Counted from the stretch's first letter, positions 1 through 8,362 are shown. The stretch: 64,000 nucleotides of DNA from Sulfurimonas sp. (GCF_029027405.1 NZ_CP093396.1:2763518-2827517); one strand, 5' to 3'. Made by a program: numbers and translations. The notes: generated by a model from the letters alone, not told the origin.

Positions 1-1001
1 TTCTCATCTAAGTCAAAAGTATTCTCGTCACTATTCTTTTTTGCTACTGCAACATCTTTTAATGCTCTCATCTTTTGAGGTGTAACTCTAGGGATATTAT
101 CGCCTAAATTATCCAATTGAATTTCAGTAGTTTCAAAAGTTATGTGCGCTAACTTCTTAGAAGTTAGATTCAACTCGTCTTGAGTCTTTTGGACTTGTAT
201 TCCGTTCTGTAAAAAAGTTGAAACAGTTGCAATTTTTGAAGCAATGTTTTGCAAAGTTGTATCTAGTCTATCAGAGTTAGAGAGATTTACCTCGTTATAA
301 GCTGTATTTATACTTTGACTAGTTTTCATTAAAGATGATATTTCAGCAACTCTTAAAGATACTAGCCTTATCTCTTTAGTTAAATTGTTAAAGTTTTGAG
401 ATTGTAATTCGCTATAAGCTATATTGGTTTGTGATTGTTTTGTAAAATTATCACTCATTTGCTTTAAGGCACTTGCTAATTCGTTTCCACTATTTAAAAC
501 TATACCGTTATTTGCTTCTAATTGCCTAGCTATGGAGGTATTAACAAGGGTTGAGTCTTTTAATACACTTAGTAAGGTATCTCCGCTGTCAATAGGTGTA
601 GGAGATGTAACGATAAGTTTAGGAGTTGTAGCAGAAGGCACAATTTTTTTAGTAGCTTCTAAAGATTTCTTCTGTTCAGCTTGAAATTCCATACCATAAT
701 TATAAAGTTCTGTACCTTTTTTAAAAGCATTTGGATTCTTTTCGGCAAGAGTTTTATATGCAGAGAGACCTTTTTCGGTTAGCAACTGACTAAGAACAAC
801 TAAGCCAGTAGTAGCAACACCAAAAGGATTAAAAAGGCTGCTTGATGAAGATACACTTTTGAATGATTTACTACTGTTTTTTAGAGAACGAGATAAAGGG
901 TCATATTTAGAGTTTCTTGATTCAACTGATTTATCGAAAAGTTGCTGTAACTTTTTACTAGACTGAACGGGATTATTATTTGGTTTTTGTAAAGCACCCA
1001 T
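1..1001 (-). CDS. Unrecognised coiled-coil protein, C-terminus beyond the window
   Basis: An open frame runs leftward from an ATG at 1001 to the window edge, giving about 333 visible residues without a stop. It begins MGALQKPNNNPVQSSKKL. It has a Ser-rich stretch, one hydrophobic segment around residues 55-75 (FGVATTGLVVLSQLL) and a long polar Gln/Asn/Ser-rich helical tail that looks like coiled coil. The start lies two bases after the stop of the 182-residue gene at 1004-1552, so the two are probably co-transcribed. I do not recognise the family. The composition and the neighbouring insertion sequences suggest accessory or phage-like DNA, but this is inference. That it is coding is well supported by the long open frame; its function is unknown. 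Confidence 0.6.
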   Translation of the reverse strand, partial: MGALQKPNNNPVQSSKKLQQLFDKSVESRNSKYDPLSRSLKNSSKSFKSVSSSSSLFNPFGVATTGLVVLSQLLTEKGLSAYKTLAEKNPNAFKKGTELYNYGMEFQAEQKKSLEATKKIVPSATTPKLIVTSPTPIDSGDTLLSVLKDSTLVNTSIARQLEANNGIVLNSGNELASALKQMSDNFTKQSQTNIAYSELQSQNFNNLTKEIRLVSLRVAEISSLMKTSQSINTAYNEVNLSNSDRLDTTLQNIASKIATVSTFLQNGIQVQKTQDELNLTSKKLAHITFETTEIQLDNLGDNIPRVTPQKMRALKDVAVAKKNSDENTFDLDE

Positions 1002-1003
1002 AA

Positions 1004-1552
1004 TCAAGTACCACTGTCAGGACATTCGTCAACATGAATCCACTCATCAGGATTAACCTCACGGACATAAGAACTTGCAAAATCTGAATATACTGGCTTA
1101 CCATCAATTTCTTTTTTAAGAGTGTAAACGACTGTATAATTCCAATCGCCATTAGGTAGGAATTTAGAACTTACTACCTCAAAAATGCCGTGAGTAATTT
1201 CACAAAAAACTTTAGTACCGTTAGGGTAAATAGCTATACTCGTATCATTTACAAAAGGGACTTTAGAAGATATATAGTCTTTGGTTACTAAATCATTATT
1301 TTTGGAATCAATATTAACTACTTTTTCGTTGATAGACAAACTTAAAATGTTACTTTTATTCATTAAAGTTTTATTAATATCTATTGCAGATACTATATTA
1401 TCTAGCTTAGTGTTTAGAGCAATATTTTGAGCCTTTAAAGAAGACAACTCTTTTAAAACGGCAGTTAAATCACAATTCGTAGAAGTAGAAGAAGAGGAGT
1501 CATCCCCTTCCACATAATCTTTACTGTATCCATCTTCAACATATTTTTTCAT
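1004..1552 (-). CDS. Unrecognised 182-residue protein, coiled coil plus beta-rich C-terminus
   Basis: The frame starts at an ATG preceded by AAAGG about 6 nt upstream. Residues 1-25 are acidic and Ser/Thr-rich. Residues 28-65 form a likely heptad helix (LTAVLKELSSLKAQNIALNTKL). Residues 95-170 alternate hydrophobic and polar residues like a small beta domain and contain YPNGTKVFCEITHG. It sits 35 bp downstream of the 119-residue frame and 2 bp before the 333-residue partial gene, which suggests one leftward transcript. No family was recognised. The layout (short coiled coil then beta domain) is seen in some phage structural proteins, but nothing here proves a phage origin. Confidence 0.6.
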   Translation of the reverse strand: MKKYVEDGYSKDYVEGDDSSSSTSTNCDLTAVLKELSSLKAQNIALNTKLDNIVSAIDINKTLMNKSNILSLSINEKVVNIDSKNNDLVTKDYISSKVPFVNDTSIAIYPNGTKVFCEITHGIFEVVSSKFLPNGDWNYTVVYTLKKEIDGKPVYSDFASSYVREVNPDEWIHVDECPDSGT

Positions 1553-1587
1553 GTTTAAACCTTTATTTTAATTTTTAACATTATAGC

Positions 1588-1947
1588 TTAATAGAATTTC
1601 AATGTTTTATCAAAATCATCTAAAAATACAGCATTAAAATTGCTTATGGAAATGAACCAAGAAATACTTTTAATACCGCTGACATCTTTATTAGTTTTGA
1701 AATAAAGAACTCTGTTAGATAAATCAAAAGTCATAATGTGTTCTTTAGAATCAGCAGAAACGGAACCATCTTTTTTTACAGAAACAGTAAAGTTATCAGA
1801 ACTCAAATGAAAAGGAACATTATCTTTTTTAACTGTAGAATATTCATGCATGTTTATGGAAACTAAAAAAGAATAATTATATTCAGGGACATTAGGAATT
1901 GGAAGAGCGAAGACAATAACTTCATTAAAACTTTGATGTTCACCCAC
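1588..1947 (-). CDS. Unrecognised beta-rich protein, probably 5'-truncated by an insertion
   Basis: This 119-residue frame uses GTG at 1947. The same frame stays open upstream for 16 more codons (VNTDGSKKVSGRSIEI) until a TAA inside the end of the IS256-type element. No convincing ribosome binding site precedes the GTG. The simplest reading is that the gene once started further right and lost its 5' end when the element arrived, or when DNA next to it was deleted. The protein is rich in beta-strand patterns and has no Cys. The family is unknown. It is the first gene of the leftward accessory set (119, 182 and 333+ residues). Confidence 0.45.
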   Translation of the reverse strand: MGEHQSFNEVIVFALPIPNVPEYNYSFLVSINMHEYSTVKKDNVPFHLSSDNFTVSVKKDGSVSADSKEHIMTFDLSNRVLYFKTNKDVSGIKSISWFISISNFNAVFLDDFDKTLKFY

Positions 1948-1994
1948 TATTTCGATTGAGCGACCAGAGACCTTTTTAGAACCATCAGTATTAA

Positions 1995-2023
1995 CGATTT
2001 AAAGTAAAATTTTTTAGGCTGAA
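1995..2023 (+). repeat. Left terminal inverted repeat of the IS256-type element
   Basis: It matches the reverse complement of 3032-3060 at 28 of 29 positions; the only mismatch is at repeat position 15 (A versus T). Confidence 0.85.
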
Positions 2024-2072
2024 AAGTGCTTGAAACTACTGTATAGTAATGGTTAAAAAGGTTTTATTTACA

Positions 2073-3028
2073 ATGAGCTGTAAAAAAATGCAAAAATCTG
2101 TCCACACTGTACATCAAAAAAGACTAAAAAAAATGGTGAATTAGGTGGAATTCAGAGATATAAATGCTCAAGTTGTAATAGTTATTTTTCATCAAAAAGA
2201 CGACCAGATAAATTACAAGAAATTATTTTTAAAAAGTATATTTATAAGAGACAAACACTAAGTGATTTAGCAGAGGAATATAAGAAAAGTTCTCGATGGA
2301 TTCAGAAGCAAATATTTGAATATGAACCAAATATAAAATATCATAAACCTAGAGCGATAGTTCTTATCTGTGATGCTACTTTTTATGGCAAACGCAAAGA
2401 TAAACTTGGAACGCTAGTTTTTAAAGATGACATTACCAAAGAGATACTTTTATCCAAACATATTCAAAGTGAACTATCAGCTGACTATAAACTATTACTC
2501 AATCAACTTTTAGAGCTTGGCTATACAGTTCTATCAGTCACAATAGATGGCAAAAGAGGCTTACAAAAGGTTTTTAAAGACTTTCCACTACAAATGTGTC
2601 ACTTCCATCAGGCAAAGACTGTGAGAAGATATATAACTAAAAGACCAAGACTACAAGCTGGAAAAGATTTGAAGAAAATCATGTATCGACTCACTCAAAC
2701 TAATGAAAAAAAATTTACTAAAAAGCTTGATGAATGGTATGAAACATATAAAAATTTTATAGAAGAAAAAAGTATCAATAATGATACTGGTAAATCATAT
2801 TACACTCATCAAAAAGTTAGAGCTGCATATAGAAGTTTAAGAGCTAATCTTTCATATCTTTTTACAAGAAATAAATATAAAAATTTCAAGATTCCAAACA
2901 CAACAAATACTCTCGATGGTGGAACTTTTTCTCCATTGAAAATACTCATTAAAATCCACAGAGGATTAAGCAAAAGCTTGAAGTTAAAAATGGTTGATGA
3001 TTATTTATTAAACTATAAGAAAAAATAA
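2073..3028 (+). pseudogene. IS256-family transposase, Zn-binding variant, 5' frameshift
   Basis: The main frame is open from 2084 to the TAA at 3028 (314 residues). It begins with a zinc-ribbon pattern, CPHC then CSSC, followed by a helix-turn-helix-like stretch. The catalytic core has Asp in LICDATFYGK, Asp in VTIDGKRG and the MCHFHQ motif typical of IS256 enzymes. The frame has no ATG/GTG/TTG before its middle, and TAA at 2081-2083 blocks it. A good start exists at 2073 (ATG AGC TGT then seven A residues), but it is in the other frame; a -1 shift in the A run would join the two as MSCKK-N-A-K-I-CPHC. It is either an inactivated copy (A8 to A7) or one needing slippage. Family recognition is from motifs and context. 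Confidence 0.75.
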
Positions 3029-3031
3029 TTA

Positions 3032-3060
3032 TTCAGCCTAAAAAAATTTACTTTAAATCG
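3032..3060 (-). repeat. Right terminal inverted repeat of the IS256-type element
   Basis: It is the inverted partner of 1995-2023 with one mismatch. It overlaps the last codons and the TAA of the truncated IS110 transposase (stop at 3053-3055). Confidence 0.85.
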
Positions 3061-3745
3061 AAATCTCATAGATTAAGGGAAGAACAGCCAGTAAAGTTTT
3101 ATCAGCGACGCCGACTAAATCAGATTTTATATGCTCATATTCGGGCATACTTATTTTAATAGTTACAAGAAGTTCAGCTAATATCTTCTTTTTAGTTTTA
3201 GCTAAATGCTCATTGAATTTTAATATTTCAGTTTTTAAGGTTGGAGATATGAAATCGTTATCGACCATCGAGTCGGATAGACCTTTAATATGGACTTCTG
3301 TTTTTATTACTAGTTTGATGTAATTATTGTAAGACTTATAAAGTGCCTTTGTTTTTGAGTGACTAGAATTGAAAGAATCATCTTTTAAAATTGATATATA
3401 GTCAGCTATGTAGTAGCTATCTAGTTTGTCAGTTTTTGATTGATAATTTTTATATTTAATATAATGATGTAATTGTTTGGGATTGATTAAAATGTGCCTT
3501 ACGCTATGTAAGTCTAAATACTTTTGGAGTGGATACATGTAGTTGCTTGTAGCTTCTAAACCTATACGAATGTCTTGTAAATTATTAATAGAATTAAGCA
3601 AAGAGAAAAAATTATAAAAACCTTCTAAATCATTAGAATAGGATTCGTACTTGCAACTTGAAAAATTGCCATTATAGATACAAATATCAAATTTACTTTT
3701 TGCAATATCAACGCCGACAAGCGTTATGTTATCTTTATTTAACAT
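3053..3745 (-). pseudogene. IS110-family transposase, C-terminus lost to the IS256 element
   Basis: The 230-residue product opens with GVDIAKSKFDICI. It continues with IGLEATSNY and then KTDKLDSYYIADY, the D-E-D-D pattern of the RuvC-like IS110 nuclease domain, followed by a helical stretch. It ends at LLAVLPLIYEI-SI, just where full-length relatives (about 320-400 residues) enter the C-terminal transposase_20 domain with its catalytic Ser. The last codons and the stop lie in the IS256 terminal repeat, so the C-terminal domain has been removed. No continuation was found on the other side of the IS256 element. This copy should be inactive. The start ATG at 3745 follows a purine-rich AAAGGATT. 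Confidence 0.8.
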
Positions 3746-3985
3746 AATTAAATCCTTTAGTTTTATTAACTATTCTCTTATTCAGGTACAAGACCTATTA
3801 TTCTTATACAGCATTACAAAACTTGACCTATACTAAATTTCAGTCATATAGACTAGATATAATTTCAGGTACTAAGAATATTTTAAGACAAATAACGAAA
3901 GAAAAAGTTAAAATTTAAAGAAATTATATAAATTTTAATTATTTGGATACCTTGTAGCTCCCTTATTTGCTTATTTGCATTATAA
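3746..3985 (-). other. IS110 left-end noncoding region, possible bridge-RNA locus
   Basis: About 240 bp separate the truncated IS110 gene from the next promoter, with no gene. In the IS110 group the bridge RNA is encoded just upstream of the transposase, which is this position. The 9-mer TTCAGGTAC occurs twice here, at 3781-3789 and 3864-3872. That such repeats belong to RNA guide loops or an element end is inference; I could not fold the region. The true left end of the element is not identified. Confidence 0.3.
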
Positions 3986-3989
3986 GAGA

Positions 3990-3995
3990 TATAAT
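3990..3995 (+). promoter_or_regulatory. -10 box TATAAT of the DUF2892-purM unit
   Basis: A TATAAT lies 29 nt before the ATG at 4024, followed by TGCGA, a context repeated before several genes here (secG, typA). There is no obvious -35, as is usual for Campylobacterota housekeeping promoters. Confidence 0.55.
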
Positions 3996-4023
3996 TGCGA
4001 AATATTTAAGATAAAGGTTTTAG

Positions 4024-4221
4024 ATGGATTTTAACAAAATAAGAAAGTTTTGTAGAGTTTTTCGTATTTTTTTAGGCTCTGCTTTGATTGTTACTGGTGT
4101 AATTACAGGGAGCGCTTGGTTTTTTCTTGGTGCTATTCCTCTTCTTGCTGGCATACTTAATTTTTGTCCACTTTGCATTATCTCTAAAAAGTGCGATTTA
4201 CCAAATCAAGGAAGTAACTAA
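4024..4221 (+). CDS. Small DUF2892-type membrane protein
   Basis: This 65-residue protein has two close hydrophobic helices (about residues 14-32 and 33-50). It ends FCPLCIISKKCDLP, resembling the DUF2892 (YgaP transmembrane) family, whose members typically read GLxPLLTGxxGxCPLY. The start is an ATG preceded by AAAGG. Its stop overlaps the purM start by one base (TAATG), so the two genes are translationally coupled. The family is linked by context to sulfur and rhodanese proteins in other bacteria; no specific role can be assigned here. The Cys pair in CPLC is the only obvious reactive feature. Confidence 0.75.
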   Translation: MDFNKIRKFCRVFRIFLGSALIVTGVITGSAWFFLGAIPLLAGILNFCPLCIISKKCDLPNQGSN

Positions 4222-5216
4222 TGTCACAAATCTCTTATAAAGATGCAGGTGTTGATATAGATGCTGGAAATAGTTTTGTAGAAAACATCAAACCTCTAGT
4301 AAAATCTACAAAAATTCCAGGTGTTTTGGGTGGCATCGGAAGTTTTGCTGGTGCATTTGAGCTTCCAAAAGGTTTTAAAGAACCTGTAATGCTAGCTGCT
4401 ACTGATGGAGTTGGGACAAAACTAAAACTAGCAATAGATAGCGGTATTCATAATACTGTAGGAATTGATTTAGTTGCGATGTGTGTTAATGATTTACTAT
4501 GTAATTTTGGTACTCCTTCTTTTTTCCTTGACTATTATGCGACTGGTAAACTAGATGTTAATGTAGCGACTAATGTTGTTGCAGGAATCGCAGAAGGTTG
4601 TATAAGAAGCGAATGTGCTTTGATTGGTGGAGAAACAGCAGAGATGCCAGGAATGTACTCTGAGGATGATTACGATTTAGCAGGTTTTGCTGTTGGAGTA
4701 GCTGAAAAAAGTGAAATGGATAGAGTTTCTTTAGTTCGTGCAGGACACAAACTCATTGCTCTTCCAAGTTCTGGACTTCATTCAAACGGTTTTTCTCTTG
4801 CTAGAAAAGTTCTTTTTGATAAAATGAAACTAGACTTCAACGAAGACTTTAATGGTAAACCTCTTATCGAGACTCTTCTTGAGCCAACAAACATCTATGT
4901 AAAAATGTTCAAAGAGTTAAAAAATGAGATAGTTGGAATGGCTCATATTACTGGTGGTGGAATCGTTGAAAATCTTCCTCGTGTTTTACCAGAAGGCTTA
5001 ATGGCAGAAGTTAAAAAAGATTCCATAAAAGTTCTTCCAATTTTTGATTTAATTGGACAACATGTAGATGCTGATGAAATGTTTAGAGCATTTAATATGG
5101 GTGTTGGTATGATACTTGTGGTTGAAGATAAAAATGTTGATACTATTTTAAGTAAAACTGATGGTTATCTAATCGGTGAAGTTAAAAAGGGTAAACGCGA
5201 AGCTATAATGATTTAA
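4221..5216 (+). CDS. purM: Phosphoribosylformylglycinamidine cyclo-ligase
   Basis: This is the AIR synthetase of purine biosynthesis, which closes the imidazole ring of FGAM using ATP in the cytoplasm. At 331 residues it has the usual length. Visible motifs are the N-terminal YKDAGVDIDAG (6-16), GGIGSFAGAFELP (37-49), DGVGTKLKLA (62-71), GGETAEMPGMY (136-146) and the SSGLHSNGFSLAR segment near 185. The ATG overlaps the stop of the small upstream membrane-protein gene, so translation is coupled. A palindromic hairpin follows at 5224-5243. Identification is secure. Confidence 0.96.
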   Translation: MSQISYKDAGVDIDAGNSFVENIKPLVKSTKIPGVLGGIGSFAGAFELPKGFKEPVMLAATDGVGTKLKLAIDSGIHNTVGIDLVAMCVNDLLCNFGTPSFFLDYYATGKLDVNVATNVVAGIAEGCIRSECALIGGETAEMPGMYSEDDYDLAGFAVGVAEKSEMDRVSLVRAGHKLIALPSSGLHSNGFSLARKVLFDKMKLDFNEDFNGKPLIETLLEPTNIYVKMFKELKNEIVGMAHITGGGIVENLPRVLPEGLMAEVKKDSIKVLPIFDLIGQHVDADEMFRAFNMGVGMILVVEDKNVDTILSKTDGYLIGEVKKGKREAIMI

Positions 5217-5223
5217 TACAAAG

Positions 5224-5243
5224 CCTCGAACAAAAGTTCGAGG
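5224..5243. terminator. Hairpin between convergent genes
   Basis: A perfect 8-bp stem CCTCGAAC/GTTCGAGG with an AAAA loop lies between purM (+) and the lipoprotein gene (-). It has no long U tract, so termination strength is uncertain. A closely similar CCTCGAAT hairpin follows pyrG. Confidence 0.55.
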
Positions 5244-5260
5244 TTATAGAATACCTAATA

Positions 5261-6106
5261 CTACTTAAAAGGCTTTCTTAAGTCTTTTACTATAGCACCT
5301 GGCACAGAACCAATGGTCATAAACTCTCCCATAGTTAAAAGTGGATAACTCAAAGCTAGATAGTATTTAGCTTCTAAGGAACTAGCTTTCCCATTCTCAA
5401 TAGAAATACAATAAGGAAGAACAGTAGCATTTGCTCTACCTATCTTTTTAACGAATTTTTTTGTTCTTTTTCCTAAATCGTAACCCAAAAGTGTAGTACG
5501 ATCAGAAAGTTTAAGTTCAAATATAAGAAGTTTCCCTTTTTTATAGGTTTTTGCTTTTGCTAGTAACTCTTCATTTGCTCCAAGTCCTAATTCATCTGCA
5601 TCTTTATAATATGGCATACCCATCATAAAATGAAACTCGCTCAAATTATCAAATTTCAGTTTGTCTTTTGAACCTTTAAGTCCTGCGAATTCTTTATTTA
5701 TAGCTTCTTTTTGAGCATTAAAAACAGCATGATTATATTGTGCTTGCATAAATGCTTTTCCAAAATAAACAGGATTTGTAAAACTAATAGTTTTTTCTTT
5801 TTTATCTACAAAAAGACGAAGTACTGCCACATGAGCACGACCTGGTTTTGCCGCTTCAGCCTTTAATGCTTCATTTGTAAAAACTATTGTCGTACCTTTT
5901 TTTACAGGTTTATAAGTTGCTAGAACTTCAAAACCAGCATTTTTAAGTTTACTCTGGGCTTCTTTAACATCTATGAAAGAGCCTTGAAGATAAGCACTAA
6001 TTTCTTTACCTTCTAGTCCGGTTTTTGGTGCCTCTGGTCCAGATGCACTACATCCAGTTAAAATAAAAAGCGATACTACTACTAAACTTGCAAGTAGTTT
6101 TTTCAT
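5261..6106 (-). CDS. Conserved lipoprotein of unknown function
   Basis: The 281-residue product has a type II signal peptide with lipobox LTGC (Cys19), so it is a lipid-anchored envelope protein. The mature part is a mixed alpha/beta sequence with no motif I can name. Parts (LLIFELKLSDRTTLLGYDLG; VLPYCISIENGKASSLEAKY) resemble the beta-strand pairs of DUF302-like domains. The gene overlaps the upstream 333-residue gene by 4 bp (ATGA type) and lies downstream of a FadL porin gene, which suggests an envelope complex or a transport-linked set. Substrate unknown. Confidence 0.8.
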   Translation of the reverse strand: MKKLLASLVVVSLFILTGCSASGPEAPKTGLEGKEISAYLQGSFIDVKEAQSKLKNAGFEVLATYKPVKKGTTIVFTNEALKAEAAKPGRAHVAVLRLFVDKKEKTISFTNPVYFGKAFMQAQYNHAVFNAQKEAINKEFAGLKGSKDKLKFDNLSEFHFMMGMPYYKDADELGLGANEELLAKAKTYKKGKLLIFELKLSDRTTLLGYDLGKRTKKFVKKIGRANATVLPYCISIENGKASSLEAKYYLALSYPLLTMGEFMTIGSVPGAIVKDLRKPFK

Positions 6107-7104
6107 ATCTCTTTAGCTCCCAAGCTTTTCATAATTTGGATAATTTCAGCATCTAAATCATCAACTGATTTACCCATTACTTTATCTTTTATATTTAAAG
6201 CAGCAACCCATGTTCTTAGCATTGGCATACCAATTATTAACTTGTTTGAATCTTTTTCTATATACATATACATAGAACAAGGAGCAAAAGCACCAGCATC
6301 TGGGCGACCTTTATTAAACATGTTATAAGAATATGTGAAATGACATAAAGAATAAACAAAATATGCATCATATTTATCAAACTCTAAATCAGCATCATCA
6401 TATGCTTCTTTAAAGTTCTTAAATCCAGCAATAATATACTCTTTTTCTTCAAATGCTTCTTCAAAACCTTCTTGAAATTCATCAAGATAATCTTCCAAAT
6501 CAGCTGGTCTATCAAAAGTTATCTCAAATTTCATCATTTTCTTTGCAGGTAATGCACTGTATTGACTTATCTCTACTTTTCCACCAATCTCTTTTTGCAC
6601 TAACTCATCAAGTGCAGGGAACATCGCTTCAAACTCACTTCTAATAGCCTTATCTTTAACCCCTACAATATCAAGCATCAAACTTGGAACAATATGTCCA
6701 ACATAAGTTTTATTTTCATTTTTGTTTTTATATACATGCAGGTTAAATGGTGAAAATCCACCTAATTCTGGAGCTTTTAAAAGTAACGAACGAAGCGCTT
6801 CATCATTGGCGATAGAGAAAAAACCAAGATTATCTAAACGCTCTACCCACTTGGAATCAAATTGAGGGTTTGGCTTACCATTTGCTAAAACTTTTTTACC
6901 ATACTTTACTTTGTAAGCGTCGTTTATTCTAGCATGAGGGTCAGATAAGATAAAACCAATACTTTCAATCTTCTCATTTACTAGAGTATTATATTGTTTT
7001 TCTGCATTTTTCTCTACTACATTAAATCTTACTGCCTCTGCACCAAATGCAATAGTTGCAGCGATACTAAGCGCAAGTGTTGTTTTTAAAAGTTTTATTA
7101 ACAT
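6103..7104 (-). CDS. Exported protein with DUF302-like domains
   Basis: The 333-residue product starts with a Sec signal peptide (residues 1-21, cleavage after AFGA). The mature protein shows two similar halves: residues about 35-180, with PFNLHVYKNKNENKTYVGHIVPSLML, and about 190-330, with CSMYMYIEKDSNKLIIGMPMLRTWV. Each matches the DUF302 pattern of a conserved motif followed by paired strands. A helix rich in Glu/Asp (EYLDEFQEGFEEAFEEK-like) separates them. It is translationally coupled to the downstream lipoprotein gene and follows the FadL porin gene by 89 bp. DUF302 proteins are of unknown biochemical role and are common in sulfur-metabolising bacteria. The family call is by eye. Confidence 0.7.
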   Translation of the reverse strand: MLIKLLKTTLALSIAATIAFGAEAVRFNVVEKNAEKQYNTLVNEKIESIGFILSDPHARINDAYKVKYGKKVLANGKPNPQFDSKWVERLDNLGFFSIANDEALRSLLLKAPELGGFSPFNLHVYKNKNENKTYVGHIVPSLMLDIVGVKDKAIRSEFEAMFPALDELVQKEIGGKVEISQYSALPAKKMMKFEITFDRPADLEDYLDEFQEGFEEAFEEKEYIIAGFKNFKEAYDDADLEFDKYDAYFVYSLCHFTYSYNMFNKGRPDAGAFAPCSMYMYIEKDSNKLIIGMPMLRTWVAALNIKDKVMGKSVDDLDAEIIQIMKSLGAKEI

Positions 7105-7192
7105 TTTTTTTCCTTGAGTGGGAGTTAGCGATACTTATCACAAAGCTATCACTTTATTATTATGATAATTGTATCATAATTCATATAAAATT

Positions 7193-8362
7193 TTAAAATG
7201 TGTAGTTAAGACCAAGACTAAGAGCTGTTTGTGAGTGTTTAGTCTCTACATCAAATGTACCACCACCATCAGCACCAGCAAATTTTTCTGAAACTTCAGG
7301 AGCATAAGTATAGGCTAAATCAATTGAAGTTGTTTTATTTACATTATATGTACCACCAAGAGTTATGTGAGACTCTACAATAGCAGGAAAACCAAGTAGA
7401 TTAAGTGCATTTTTAGAGTATCCGCCAGGTTTAGTAACATCTTGCTCTGATATTGGACTTGCTGAATAGTTATAACCAATACGAGCTGCCCAATTCGTTG
7501 TTGCATACTCATAACCAATAGAAATTACACTTTGATCATCCCAAGCAAAATCTTCATAACCAGATGCACTTGACCATTTAATTTGTTTGTAATCTAAAGC
7601 TACTGTATGTTCTTTCGTATTGTAACTAACACCAATACCAAGTTCAGCAGGTGTAGATAATTTATCATTAAGAGTTAAACCAAAGTCAGAACCTGCACTT
7701 GTGAGTTGACCTTTATATTCCATTTCAATTTCAGACTTATAAATAGCACCAATAGTAACACTTGAAATTTCATAAGATAGGCCTAAGTTATACCCAAACT
7801 GTAAATCTTGTGACACACCTGAATGTCTATTTGATGGACTATTATAATCAATATCTAATGAACCATATTGAAGTAATGGCGTTAAGCCTACACTAAAATT
7901 ATTCGTTGTGTATGCTAATGGTACACCAAATTGCATTAGCTGTAAATTTGTAACCATATTATACGTTCCTGCAGCTGTATCATCTCGATAATCAACACCC
8001 ATGCCAGCAGTTCCCCACATACCTATACCCCAATAAAAGTTATCATTAGCTTTGTTAGCAATAGACACAGAAGGAATTACATTCATATCTGCAGTACTTT
8101 TATCAGTATTTCCACGCATACTTCTTTCAACATTTGGCATAAAGATAGTGCCACCAAAAGAAATCTCAGTACCTTTTACTGAAGTAATTAAAGCAGCATT
8201 TGTTAAACCAGACTCAGCACCGTGAGTAACACCAATAGCCGTACCACCCATACCACGAGCTTTAGCGCCAGTACCTATTAAGTTTGAACCATTTGTAGCA
8301 AATACTGATGTTGCACCTAAAGTTAATGTAGCTACCACTGCTAATTTAATTGTTCTTTTCAT
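7193..8362 (-). CDS. OmpP1/FadL-family outer-membrane transporter
   Basis: The 389-residue protein has a Sec signal (residues 1-22, ending SVFA). It then shows the FadL hallmark N-terminus TNGSNLIGTGAKARGMGGTAIG, a run of amphipathic beta strands and a C-terminal SLGLNYTF with the terminal Phe expected of a porin barrel. FadL/TodX proteins move hydrophobic molecules across the outer membrane. Its companions here are a DUF302-like exported protein and a lipoprotein, so the cargo need not be fatty acids; hydrophobic sulfur compounds are a guess that fits the lifestyle. There is no fatty-acid degradation gene nearby. The start ATG is preceded by AGGAGA. Confidence 0.88.
   Translation of the reverse strand: MKRTIKLAVVATLTLGATSVFATNGSNLIGTGAKARGMGGTAIGVTHGAESGLTNAALITSVKGTEISFGGTIFMPNVERSMRGNTDKSTADMNVIPSVSIANKANDNFYWGIGMWGTAGMGVDYRDDTAAGTYNMVTNLQLMQFGVPLAYTTNNFSVGLTPLLQYGSLDIDYNSPSNRHSGVSQDLQFGYNLGLSYEISSVTIGAIYKSEIEMEYKGQLTSAGSDFGLTLNDKLSTPAELGIGVSYNTKEHTVALDYKQIKWSSASGYEDFAWDDQSVISIGYEYATTNWAARIGYNYSASPISEQDVTKPGGYSKNALNLLGFPAIVESHITLGGTYNVNKTTSIDLAYTYAPEVSEKFAGADGGGTFDVETKHSQTALSLGLNYTF

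Larger units (their letters stand above)
1995..3060 (+). mobile_element. IS256-type insertion sequence, Zn-binding transposase variant
   Basis: Two 29-bp inverted repeats with one mismatch bound 1066 bp: 1995-2023 and 3032-3060, both reading inward CGATTTAAAGTAAA and then TTTAGGCTGAA. They enclose one rightward transposase frame. The element sits between a truncated IS110-type transposase (right) and a truncated unknown gene (left). I found no direct target duplication: the flanks are GTATTAA on the left and AAATCTC on the right. The last 8 bases of the right repeat supply the stop codon of the IS110 gene. Known IS256 elements make 8-9 bp duplications, so its absence points to a later deletion or recombination. 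Confidence 0.8.

Noticed and set aside
1985..3070. Target-site duplication for the IS256 element
   Set aside because: Flanks of 8-9 bp on the two sides are not direct repeats; the AAATCG and CGATTT ends are part of the inverted repeat.
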